A DNA stretch of 64,000 nt from Prochilodus magdalenae (Eukaryota; Chordata; Actinopteri; Characiformes; Prochilodontidae), in the NCBI GenBank assembly GCA_024036415.1, contig JAMWET010000477.1, positions 540,001-604,000 of the forward strand, read 5' to 3'. How positions within the stretch are numbered: the stretch's first letter is position 1; every line of letters starts with the position of its first letter. Of this stretch, positions 11,290-21,370 are shown piece after piece. Position numbers and translations under genes: made by a program. The notes under the pieces were generated by a model. That model was not told the DNA's origin, did not search any database, and saw only the letters and a program-made list of their open reading frames with translations.

Positions 11290-12040
11290 CTCTGTTAGAG
11301 CATGAGGAAAACCTCTGAGAGTAACCAAGACTTAAAACAAGAAACCGCATAGGAAATGAGGAAGAACCTCTGAGAGGAAGGAGGTATCTTCAGTGATGGA
11401 TGGACACTGCTCCTGCTCCTCCATCCGTAGAGGAATGTGGAGGATTTCCAAATTTAGGGAGACAATAGGCACTTAATGCTCTCAGTGGTCAAATGGTCCA
11501 TGCTGAAACCAAGACTCAAAAGGCTAAACTCCCTCAGAGCATAAGGAAGAACCATTAAGAGGAACCAAGACTCAAAAGAAGAAACTCATTAAGAGAATAA
11601 GGACGAATACTGAGAGGAACTTGAGAAACTCCATCAACATATTAGGAAGAACTGTTGAGACTGAATGAAGAAACACCCTATGAGCATGAAGAATACGTCA
11701 AAGAACAACCAAGACTCAAAAGGACTCAAAAAGACTTTCTCAGAGCATAATGTAGAACCTTCTCAAATAGAGAAACTCCCTAAGAACATAAGGAGGAACT
11801 GCTAAGTGGAACCAAAACATGAAACTCCCTACTAAGTGAAATAGAACCAAAAAGAGGAACCAAGACTCAAAAAAAGAAACTCCTTCAGAACATAAAAGAG
11901 CCACTGAGAGAAACCAAGACTCAAAGGAGAAACTCCCTCACAGCATGCGGAAGAGCTACTGAGAGGAACCAAGATTCAAAGAAGAAATTCACTTAGAGCA
12001 TGAGAACCGAGGAATGTCTCAAAAAAGAAATTCTCACAAA
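11290..12040 (-). repeat. degenerate tandem array derived from a LINE 3' region
   Basis: About a dozen diverged units of roughly 45-56 bp, each built around GAGGAACCAAGACTCAAAAG, then AAACTCCCTCAGAGCATAAG, then GAAGAACCACTGA. On the minus strand this reads as the GGTTCCTCTCA...TTCTTCC...AGGGAGTTT...CTTTTGAGTCTT segment that also occurs singly upstream of the LINE-type tails at 32275-32407 and 32609-32920. The array therefore looks like a local amplification of a piece of that dispersed element. It is interrupted at 11380-11505 by the chimeric duplicated block. No open frame of note. Confidence 0.8.
11380..11505. repeat. chimeric duplicated block (copy of D joined to copy of A)
   Basis: Positions 11380-11466 match 12405-12491 over 87 ungapped bp with 9 mismatches. 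The adjoining 11467-11505 matches 10908-10946 over 39 ungapped bp with 4 mismatches. A copy of the right-hand segment is thus fused head-on to a copy of the left-hand segment inside the array, the junction expected of an old tandem duplication or template switch. Confidence 0.88.
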
Positions 12041-12404
12041 CGTGAACAAATATTCCTACAACAACAGACAGTAGTTAACATGATACAGTAAAATCAGCAT
12101 CATCTTGAACTGAAATACAGTCATCTGGGACTGGAACAGAGTTGTATGGTGTCCAGATACAGACCTTCTTCTACTCCTTCTTTGGTGGACCTGTTTTTTG
12201 AGTCTATTATAGCCTAGCTGATGCTAATTGTAAGGCATGTTCATTTTATTAGCCATTCAATATAAGCTAATCTAGAAAGCCCCACTTTAGAGCCACTTGG
12301 AGCTCTAACATTCATCCAACAATTTTATCTGCTTAGAGTTCAGTGTCCCACTCTCTACACACACGCTCTCACACACACACTGAGGTTGCGCGTTTATGAG
12401 GCGC
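12041..12404. other. unique or LINE-derived DNA, no gene
   Basis: Follows the array without a clear boundary and may continue the same decayed element (GTCTATTATAGCCTAGCTGA near 12202). Short CA stretch at 12356-12380. Confidence 0.4.
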
Positions 12405-12491
12405 GGAGGTATCTGCAGTGATGAATGGACGCTGCTCCTGCTCCTCTGTCCCTATAGGAATGTGGAGGATTTCCAGATTTAAGGAGACAAT
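12405..12491. repeat. duplicated segment D
   Basis: 87-bp partner of 11380-11466, about 90 percent identical without gaps. It includes GGAATGTGGAGGATTTCC, identical in both copies. Confidence 0.88.
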
Positions 12492-13067
12492 GGCCTCATT
12501 ATTCTATAGGACCTCTGAGGCCACCAATACACACGTTAGCCTCATCACTTCACACAGATAAATCAGCTTCAGCACTGCGTGTACACACCACACACTCGAT
12601 CATATAAATGCTCCACAACAAGTAGTGCTTTACTGCTTTAGTGAAATCCTGCTTTTGTGTGTGTAACTGCTGTGGTGCTTGATCTTACCTAGTCTTAAAC
12701 TAAACTCAGAAACCAAAAGATCAGCTTTGTTTTTTTTAACTTTTACATATTTTCTTGAGAAGTAAAAGCATTTTCCTTGAGAAAATTAATGTCCCCACAA
12801 CCACAACATGTTCACGTTTCAACCTTCCTGGTTCCCATAGAACATAAAAGCACAGACATTCACACCTCTCGTGGAGGGACTTCAGAACTCATCCTGGTGG
12901 ATTTTTTAATTTCCTCGCTTTCTGTGATCCTCCCTGCAATGCTGGCTACTAATCGATGACGTTTTATTGGTTTCCACTTTTGGTCAGAGATTTCTCCTCT
13001 CTCTCTGAGCCTCAGGTGGAAATTGTAGACTAATAAAGCTTGTTGCTTCTCAGGGGTGCTGGTGTGT
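12492..13067. other. unique DNA, nothing recognised
   Basis: No repeat or gene supported. The 60-codon frame at 12777-12959 has no domain. Confidence 0.45.
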
Positions 13068-13420
13068 AGGCTACTGATTGTTAGCAGTAGTTATTATTGG
13101 TTAGCATTGGTTAGCAGTGGTTAGTGATGGCAGCAGTCATTTGTATTGGTTAGCAGTGATTATTATTGGTTGGTTTTACATCATATATGGCTACCCAAGG
13201 AAAATCACCATACCCTGAGAAAAATAGTCATTGGCTAGCAGTGGTAGTGTTTTCTACAGTTGTTCTTATTGGTTAACATTGGTTATGGGTGGTTATGGAT
13301 AGTTAGCATAGTTTGCATTGGTAAGCAGTAGTTACGGTTGTTTAGATTAGTTTACACTGGTTAACAGAAGTTAGTATTGTTTGGTAGTGTCAAATTAGTG
13401 ATAGTTGTTACTGGTTAATT
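13068..13420. repeat. degenerate short-unit minisatellite (GGTTAGCA type)
   Basis: Many imperfect copies of a 10-12 bp motif like TTGGTTAGCAGT (clear at 13083, 13101, 13113, 13158, 13232, 13273, 13301 and 13320). They are partly out of phase and interrupted by unique DNA at 13175-13225, which suggests an old decaying array. Confidence 0.72.
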
Positions 13421-13902
13421 TGTACTCTTTAGTTTTAGTTCTTTAGTTATTGTGTTGTTTATAGTTGCCATTGATTCATGAGGGTAACCATTGGTCAGCA
13501 AGGCATAAATAAATGGTGTAAAGTATAAAGTAAAGTTAGTTATTTTTGTTGTTAAGCAGATTCAACTCACAAATGCGTTTGGTATTTTTCCTGTGTTGCC
13601 ATAACAAAGTTGAAAGCAATTCTCAGTCATTTCTCAAGGTTCACTTTTAAGGACCGTTTTTGTACCATAACAGTAACTTTTCAACAGTAAGTGGTTTTTA
13701 GATACTTAGTTGTGTGTGTAAGTTACACATTATTTTCAGGATTGTTTTATAATCACTCTCTAGGGGATTGTATTTTAAAGCCAGACTAAAATACACACAA
13801 AGGGGTTAACACACTGTTTCAACTAAGACACCCAAAGTAAACAATGAGACATCTCTATATCCTCCCTTATAAACTCAACACCCTTTTTTTCTCTCTTGGA
13901 TT
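13421..13902. other. AT-rich unique DNA
   Basis: No gene, element or array recognised. Confidence 0.45.
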
Positions 13903-13928
13903 GGGGGGTGGGGTGTGGGGGTTTGGGG
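13903..13928 (+). other. canonical G-quadruplex motif
   Basis: Plus strand G6-T-G4-TGT-G5-TTT-G4: four runs of at least four G with loops of 1-3 nt. This fits the standard four-tract rule and predicts a stable structure. Confidence 0.85.
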
Positions 13929-14719
13929 TGCGGTTTAGTCACATTTACCAAATATAGTCTCGATGTCAAGCAGATATCATTGTTTTACTGTGCTGATATT
14001 TGTTGTTCTGCTTTGTGGTATAAAAAAATTAGCCAATTGTTTGGGAGACACTTCTCAGTAATATTTCTACTGTTGCATACATCTGAATGTGTTTCAATTG
14101 GAAAGGTTGTCTGCTTCAAAGCACAGAACTGTGTTTCAAATTCATTACGTTTTGCATAAGATTACCAGAGTTAGCAAGTGTTACAGTAAGCAATGCATGA
14201 ATACTGTCTGTACAATGTAAAATGGTGAACCAATTCGGAGCAATAGGAGGTAGAGGTAGGGTGGATGATGTGTTTGTATATTTGTTTGCGTGAGTCCATA
14301 CCCGGTTCTGTGTATGAGATAGGGATTAAGGCATGGAGCAATAGCATTTATACAGCTCTAAATAAAAGCCCTCGCTACAGACCAAGTCATGTACAGACAG
14401 GATAATATGATGCGGTGATATTACGATGTCAGGCTGATCTACATGAATTCATTGATAATTGCGCAAGAAAATCTGAAAAGAGTTGTGGGGACGCATGACT
14501 CAGTTAAAGCAATTTTAGATATTGAAACAGACAATATAAGCAAAGATTACTTGGCATGCTGCGTTCTGGAGGTATTTGGCTTAATGAACACACGGGTCAA
14601 AAAGCCACATTTACACATATGCATGGAAGTTAGAAAATAACACCTTGCAGAGACGCAAAGAGAAAGGGAAACAAGACGTTCATAAGAAAGGAGATAATGT
14701 ATGTGTGTATGTGTGTGCC
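13929..14719. other. unique DNA, nothing recognised
   Basis: Mixed-composition sequence with no array, transposon terminus or convincing exon. The 65-codon frame at 14443-14640 has no domain. Confidence 0.45.
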
Positions 14720-14835
14720 ACCGCTGAGCCAGGCTGTTATTACAGGCTACTGCACCCTTTCATAAATAGTCATAATTAGATGCTTTCAGCGACCTAATAA
14801 TTTAGCCGTGTAAGCCCAGGCTGTGTGAGTAGAGT
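14720..14835. promoter_or_regulatory. candidate conserved non-coding element
   Basis: Compact non-repetitive block rich in homeodomain-type cores (CATAATTAGATG at 14770, CCTAATAATTTAG at 14793) next to CpG-rich DNA. Composition and motif density resemble vertebrate developmental enhancers. This is inference only; no alignment was available. Confidence 0.35.
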
Positions 14836-15345
14836 CACTTTCCTCAGTGCGAGCCGCCGGCGGGTTTATTTACTGCAGCCGCCCGCAGCTCCACCACCAC
14901 TGCTGCAGCGCTCTCTCGCTCTAATGGAGGGCTTTCAGAGAGCAGCGGCTCAGCGGGTGATATCCGATAGGATTCCTGCAGCCAGCCGTGTCGTCTGAGC
15001 AAGCCCCGCGTTCAAGTTTTCACATGTAAGCGCCACTGTGTGTGTGTGCGAGCGCAGACTGCAGCGGCAGCAGCAGCAGCAGCTCCCCAGCCGCAGGCCT
15101 GCTTTACGAGGCCATGAAAACGTCAGGCACCTTTTTGGACGTGAAGAAACTGCTCCGGGACACGGCTTTCAAGCACACAGTCATTTTTGCTTTGGACATC
15201 CACCAAAAATAAAGAGTCTCCCTATGCTGCTTTAACCCTTAAGCCACAGCCGCAGCAGAAATTTGCAGTTCGTTGTCGCCTTGCGAAACAGACATGACGC
15301 ATGCTGCCCTGCCTTCAAGGCTTCCTCAGACGTTCCTATAACGAG
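14836..15345. promoter_or_regulatory. CpG-rich block, possible CpG island or promoter
   Basis: CpG dinucleotides are clearly denser than in the flanks (GCGAGCCGCCGGCGGG at 14847, several CGC/GCG later), with (CAG)n at 15067-15082. It could be a promoter with a 5' exon or a CpG-retaining enhancer. No TATA box or annotated transcript supports either reading. Confidence 0.4.
15114..15212 (+). CDS. hypothetical 32-residue small ORF in the CpG-rich block
   Basis: An ATG in good context (GAGGCCATGA) opens a 32-codon frame ending at TAA 15210-15212. The frame is open upstream to 15030, so this could equally be part of a longer exon. The product starts MKTSGTFLDVKKLLRD, is mixed charged/hydrophobic, not low-complexity, and matches no family I recognise. 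There is no downstream exon evidence and chance occurrence is quite possible. It is listed because of its position in the only strong CpG-rich block of the left third. Confidence 0.15.
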   Translation: MKTSGTFLDVKKLLRDTAFKHTVIFALDIHQK

Positions 15346-17456
15346 GGCTTAAATATGAGTGGTTTTTCCAGGAAACAACTGTTTATTGTTTGTCTCTTTT
15401 ACTTTCATTCACCATGGAAGTTCATCACTGCAACAAAATAAGGATGCGCTTTAAGGCCTGTTCATACCAGTCAATACTGTGTTTAATGTTTAATTTGTTT
15501 ATTCTTATCATAAAGAAAGAAAAAGACAGGGAGAACATAAAACATACATACAGCATAGAGTATAAGTATATATCCTCTTACCCGTGGATACCCAAACACA
15601 TAAGGCCCAAGATCTTATTATCTAAATTAGTCTGTTATATACATTGAATCCAAATAATCTCAATCAAATACCTTTATACACAAACGTCACTGTAGATGGG
15701 GGGAGATAACAGAACGAATGAATGAATAAATAAAATAAAATAAAATAAATAAATAAAATGTAATACTGTGTTTCTGGGGTGGAAAAAACGGGATGGGATA
15801 CTAGCCTAGTGGAACCTTAACAGCAAATCTGAAGGTTTTGATGGTTTCATTTCTCTAGAGAGCAAAAGACTGGGCTGTCATGACCATGACATTGTAATTC
15901 AAGATGAAATGATCAATGTGATGAGCAATTTCATTGTTTTTAGTTTCCACTGTATGCAACTATTAAAGTACAAGCCTACATTGGCTGATTAACCACACTA
16001 TCTGCTAGTTGCATTTACTTAGTAGCTGACACTGCTCGAATCGCGTACCCTGACATAATAGACTACAGTCGTACAGAAGTGTAGAGTCAGGAAATGCTAC
16101 ATGTTTTAGGAAGGGTGAAATTTAAACAAAAAGACTCATTATGCATTTAGCATGCACTCGAAAACCTCAGAATTACAAAGCCAACAAATAAACGAAGATT
16201 ACTTAGCGCAGCCCTGTAAAGCTGTGTTTTTATAATGTTGTTTTTATAGGCCCCATGATATGTCTCAATGAATGCATTTACAGCTTATTTGCTTATTTAC
16301 ATGTATTTGCCTCTACCCAGGGCACCAAATTCACATATGTTAGCACAGTACAACTGTGAAATCTCACAATATTAAATAACTGCAATCATTTCAAACATTT
16401 GCAATTAGATGAACATGTAATAATGATGAGAGGCCTAACGGAAAAGGAGGGAAAATTGGATAGTAGCATTAATTTATTCATTTATACTCTTCTTTTATTC
16501 ACTGCACCTTGAGACCAATCATGAACAGAGTAGAAAACACCAAGATAAACAAATAAACACTGTCACTGTGTTGTCTCGGGTAGTTACTGTCATTCCTTGC
16601 CTTTTGCCACATTTACATTGTGGGACTAAACTACAGCCCGTGGTACAGACAAAGCAGTCATGCTATTGGTCAGTGATGCAAATTTACGGACCATTTGAAC
16701 ATGCCACACAACAAAGTTTTGCACACAAGATTTGTTCTAAAAATCTGCAATTCCAGGGAATATTTACCAGAAAAACCTGTAACATTCCTGTAATTTCATG
16801 GGAAATTTCCCTTACTGAAAGCTACTGACTGACTGTCACTTTTACCTTGTTGACTGTTTAAATCCTATTTTAATTATTACTCACAAATTCTGACCTTTTA
16901 ATCCAGTACAAGAGGTGGCATCTTATTAAAGTTTGAATTTGATGGAAAGTTATTGTTTTGTGTACAACAGTATGTCCATACAGAATACATATCAACTAGA
17001 AGTGAAGTTCCTTGTGTAACTATACGACTCGTTTATAATTATGTAATTACATTTAAGTAGTATAGCAAAATAACTCTAATTACCTAGACTTGAGACTTTC
17101 TTTGTTAGGTTAATTATCTCGCTTTTATAACTCTTGTAAATGCAGATCTTTGGCTGAAGCAAGCAGTATGGATCTTTTCCAGCAGTAACGTGGCAGTGAG
17201 TGTGGGTGTGGCTGAGGTGTATTCACCTGCCGTCCATCACATTTTAGTGCTGTTTGAAGCTACACAGGCCAGGCTGCCCACATCAAACCCATCAAATCTG
17301 TCTCCAGCACTGCCTGGCCGGCCCGTGGGCTAATTTTAGTGAGCAGAGGCTCCAGGAATGCTGCCCAATATGAGCAAACACAGCTACTGTACCTGGCGCC
17401 CAGGAACACTGGCTCAGCCTGTCCACCACATTGGTGTGAGGAGGTGCGCAACAGGT
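15346..17456. other. unique intergenic DNA, no gene
   Basis: Mostly AT-rich. A short (AAATA)n-like run at 15718-15760. The sector 16220-16440 has several TAAT-type motifs and could hold a weak conserved element, but nothing decisive is visible. Confidence 0.45.
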
Positions 17457-17457
17457 C

Positions 17458-17534
<77 letters not shown>
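17457..17534. repeat. (GA)n microsatellite
   Basis: Essentially pure GA repeats. The 123-codon frames on both strands here are its translations (Arg-Glu / Leu-Ser). Confidence 0.95.
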
Positions 17535-17538
<4 letters not shown>

Positions 17539-17684
17539 AGAGGACAGGGACATAGAGAGTAGAGCTGGCTGGGCTGCTATGCTTGACTTCAGGCTTTTCA
17601 CAGCTATGTGTTCACGAGGACACGTGTCCACTGTAACAAGAGCTCCAATGCTTCAGAACCAGAGATGCTTCTCTGACCCAGAGA

Positions 17685-18120
17685 AAGAATCAGAATTAGA
17701 ATTAGAATGAGTACCATGAAATGAATTCTGTATAAAATTAAAATTTGTATACAAATCAGAATCCAAATATTAATGAGACTGATAATCGGAATAGCAAACA
17801 GAATAACAACCAACATTCAAGATTTAGATTCTAAATTACAATCAGAATGAGAGCCAAACTTATAAAATCAGAATCCAAATAGGAGAGAAAATAAAAAACC
17901 TAATCAGAATATAAAACCAGAAACAGAATCAGAATAATCTGAATCTGAATTAAAATCCAAATCAGAATAAGAAACAGAATTAGAATCTGAATCAAAATCC
18001 AAATCAGAAATAGATTTACAGTCCAAATTAGAATTAGAATTAGAATTAGAATTAGAATTAGAATTAGAATTAGAATTAGAATTAGAATTAGAGTTAGAAT
18101 TAGAATTAGAAACAGAATCA
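17685..18120. repeat. AATTAG hexamer satellite with degenerate flank
   Basis: Pure (AATTAG)n units occupy 18026-18111. To the left, 17685-18025 is a decayed version built of AGAATCAGAAT/CCAAAT words in the same register. The minus-strand frame encodes Ser-Asn repeats and is not a gene. Confidence 0.9.
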
Positions 18121-18756
18121 GTTTTTTGCTTGGCCTGGTGCAATCATATATGAATTAGCATCAGCTGATCAAATAAACCTAATTGTGGATAGGAAAAAGA
18201 CAATAAAAATAAAGAAAACAACGAAATAAAAATAAACGGTATGGTAAATGGTAAAATAGTGTAAGCAGTAAATAATGTACAGAATACACACACAAATAGT
18301 TTGGAATGTTAAAATTTATATTGTAATAAGTGTTGCATTCATCATTAAGAAGAGAAACCAACTCCAGAAAGACTTAAGTTTCTAATAGGTTGAATAGTCC
18401 AGTCTATGCCTGCATCTGCATCATCTTCAATGATTTCCTTTGTGAGTTTGTCCATTGCAACGATAGGTAAACCCTATTACCACATTGGGTTTTCCACAGC
18501 AAAGCCAAACAGAGCTTCCTCTCAGACTAAAAACATGCCTACACATTGACATCTGTGTCATGTGACCTCTGAGACATACTAATATTTCAAAGCATGTTGA
18601 ACTATGGTAGCTATAGATCATCATTCACCTTAATTTAAACTCCCACCATTTATATCCCCTCTATAGGTGTACTCTTACTGATTGTACTACATCTGTTGGC
18701 ACTGTTTACTGGTTCCCCTTTACCATATTCATCATAGAGCGTTTTCTGCTGTTGTC
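18121..18756. other. AT-rich unique DNA
   Basis: Nothing recognised. Small minus-strand frames at 18179-18361 and 18427-18624 have no domains. Confidence 0.45.
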
Positions 18757-19084
18757 CAGATATTATTTGGATGGTGGAGCCTACAAGTGGTGTCACTCAC
18801 ATGGTGGTGTGTGTGGTGCTGGTACAAGTGTATCGGGCACAGTGATGTTGTTGTGGTTTTCACACAGGTCAGCATCACTGCTAGGTTGAGAGTGGCACAC
18901 CATTTAAAAATATCCAGCCAAAAAGTGCCTCTGTGGTTAGAAACTGACCACTGAGGAAAGGCTAGAGGACGACTAACAGAAGTATCAACACGTATCAACA
19001 GAAGAGCTTCAGTTTCTAACTGTATACCAGCAAGGTGGAGCAACAAGGGAGGGCCTCTGATAAAGTGGTCAGGGAGTTTATATG
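18757..19084. mobile_element. DNA-transposon relic, family X copy 1
   Basis: Contains CAGATATTATTTGGATGG, CATGGTGGTGTGTGTGGTGC, GTCAGCATCACTGCTAGG and AAGGTGGAGCAACAAGG in the order of a long, non-autonomous, inverted-terminal element abundant in catfish and characin genomes (recalled, name not asserted). Parts are shared with 37041-37285 and 59148-59265. Both ends are missing and no open frame is retained. The 104-codon minus-strand frame across it is spurious. Confidence 0.6.
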
Positions 19085-19184
19085 GGCAGTTTATTTATAT
19101 ATGTCATGTTGTTTGTGATTTCTTCCAGTGTGACTTCTTGCTCTGAGGCAGACCTGTGATGAAACTTGGCTGTGATTTTGAAAG
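19085..19184. other. short unique spacer
   Basis: Nothing recognised between the transposon relic and the GT repeat. Confidence 0.4.
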
Positions 19185-19271
19185 AAGTGTGCATTTGTGT
19201 GGGTTTGTGTGTGTGTTTGTGTGCGTGTGTGAGTGTGTGTGTGTGTGTGTGTGTGTTTGTGTGTGTGTGTA
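19185..19271. repeat. imperfect (GT)n microsatellite
   Basis: GT repeats with TTTG and GCGT interruptions. Confidence 0.9.
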
Positions 19272-21164
19272 TTATTACATCATGGCTGCCTCTAACTTCT
19301 AATCCTTAAGTACATAAGCTAAGCTATAATTAAGCCAATCAGCAGTATAATTATCTTCAATTACACTTTATTGGCCAGATAAAAAACACATCTTTACGTC
19401 TGGGGTGAATCTCACTCTAGATGGCTCTACAGTTTAATGCAACCAAGTTTTTACCTTTCTATATTCTGTATAGAAGTTGACAGGAGCAAAATGCTATGCA
19501 CATCACCTGGTATTTTACTGCTGTGGTATAAAAAAAAACCCGGCTTAATTTTAGATCATATCTTGGGTCTTTAAATGTAAAGAGTCAACAATTCAAATTT
19601 TGTTAAATAATGGAAAGACGGAAATGAAAAGTTTTGATTAAACAGCAAGGTATTGTTACCCAGTTAGTGGGAGTTACTGGGGTTAGGTCCACAGAGTGAC
19701 AGAAAGGTTATCTGAGTGTTGGCGTTAGCATGCCGAGTGAATGCCAAAGAAACACAAAACATCTAAACCGGGAAAGAGTTGTTGTACATTTGACTGTACA
19801 AATAGATACAAGTGGGAATTCAGACTGTCAGTCTGTTTACTGACTTCAGGAAGATAAACAACTGAAATCCATCTAGAGTGAGATATATTTTCCATCAAAT
19901 ACAGTATTAACTACTAATCTATTAATCTATTAATTATTAATTTCTGTTTATAAACTGTGTAACTGTAAAATCTTTTGTCAGCATTTTTTAAATATCATCC
20001 CTGATCATGGGCTTTGTGTTCGACAAACAAAGATAAGCATGTCAGATCATTTTGTAGATTTGGAAGTTATTCTTGGATTAGACAAACATCAAAAGTTATG
20101 ATTACCACAATAATCTGTACTTCACTGTGAAGTCCAGCTACCTTCATTTTAAGATAATAATTGCTTGTTTCATTCCTGGTTTTGCCCTAGTAAATGATGC
20201 TGTCGTATTATAAATGCTCACACAGTCTAGTGACAGTTGTACCACAGTTTCAAATTAAGGGGGTGGGAGAGGGGGCTGTCCTTATATAACAGCCAGAGCT
20301 CCAGTCCAAAGTCTCAGAGTTCTCCCTTGTCCTCCAATTAGTCTTCCCTCATACTACCAACATATCTTGAGGGCAAGGTCCACAAAGTCACAAACCCTAG
20401 TTTAGCTCTTATTAGGGTGTAATGTAATATGTAATAGTGCTAGGTGGCATGTAATATGTGTGGTGTTTTCTCAGTATTGTAGCTTCATCTGCAGAATTTA
20501 CAAGTGAAGGAACATCTATAAGTTTTCAGTTTCAATAAATGAGTTCAGTACAGACCTTCCAGAATAATAGGCCTACTTAAAAACAGAAACTAACAATAAT
20601 TACTGAAGTAGTTTCCACCCCTGATTGCCTAACCATGGAGATCCAGTCTCCTGGCATCAAATTTGGTGCTGCTGATGAGTCTGAATTTCCACTGAGATAT
20701 CTGTGCAAGACATGAACAATACAAAGTCTGTTGAGATGTAGAGAATGTACTTATTAGCAAAATAGCTCTCAATTTTGAGGGAACTCAACACTCTTGACGG
20801 GATATATACTTCTTGAGCTTACTGCTTAAGTTGTTGCGTCAACTCGGAAGTTCAGCAGCTTACCAGGACTGATTGAATGCAACATTCGATTACACCCCTG
20901 CTGTTGAGGTTGTTGACCACGTTTGTACTGAAGGTCACCTTGGCTGACCTTTAAAAACAGCGTCAGCAAATTAAAGGGTGCCTGTATTGTGTAAATGTTC
21001 TGAATGTTGATTGGTGCCGATGAGGCTGTAACCCAACCTTGAGCCTGACAGTGACACGGTGGGCCTCCAGTGCCGGAACGCTGCTGGAGCTTCTCCCACT
21101 CGTTTCATTTTGCTCTGTGTGATTGGTGAGGAGTCACAGGGACTTGGCAGTGTTCGCCAAAGCG
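19272..21164. other. unique intergenic DNA, no gene
   Basis: About 1.9 kb of mixed-composition DNA with no recognised repeat, transposon terminus or coding frame. Confidence 0.45.
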
Positions 21165-21197
<33 letters not shown>

Positions 21198-21370
21198 TGT
21201 GTGTGTATGAGAAAGAGGCCTCCTCACTGTTCCACTGTTTTCCAGGCTTTCAACTGAACAATGATTTGAGGGGACATTTTTAATGGCTTCATGTCATAAT
21301 CACTGGCTTTCACTGCTGCCCTCAGAGTACTTCATAAACATATCCCACTGCACACACACACACACACACC
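21165..21370. repeat. (GT)n and (CA)n short microsatellites
   Basis: (GT)n at 21168-21207 and (CA)n at 21352-21369 on the same strand, 145 bp apart, hence potentially self-pairing. Confidence 0.88.

Noticed and set aside
17904..18143. Ser-Asn repeat frame on the minus strand, considered as a prion-like or SR-type protein
   Set aside because: Direct translation of the AATTAG hexamer satellite.
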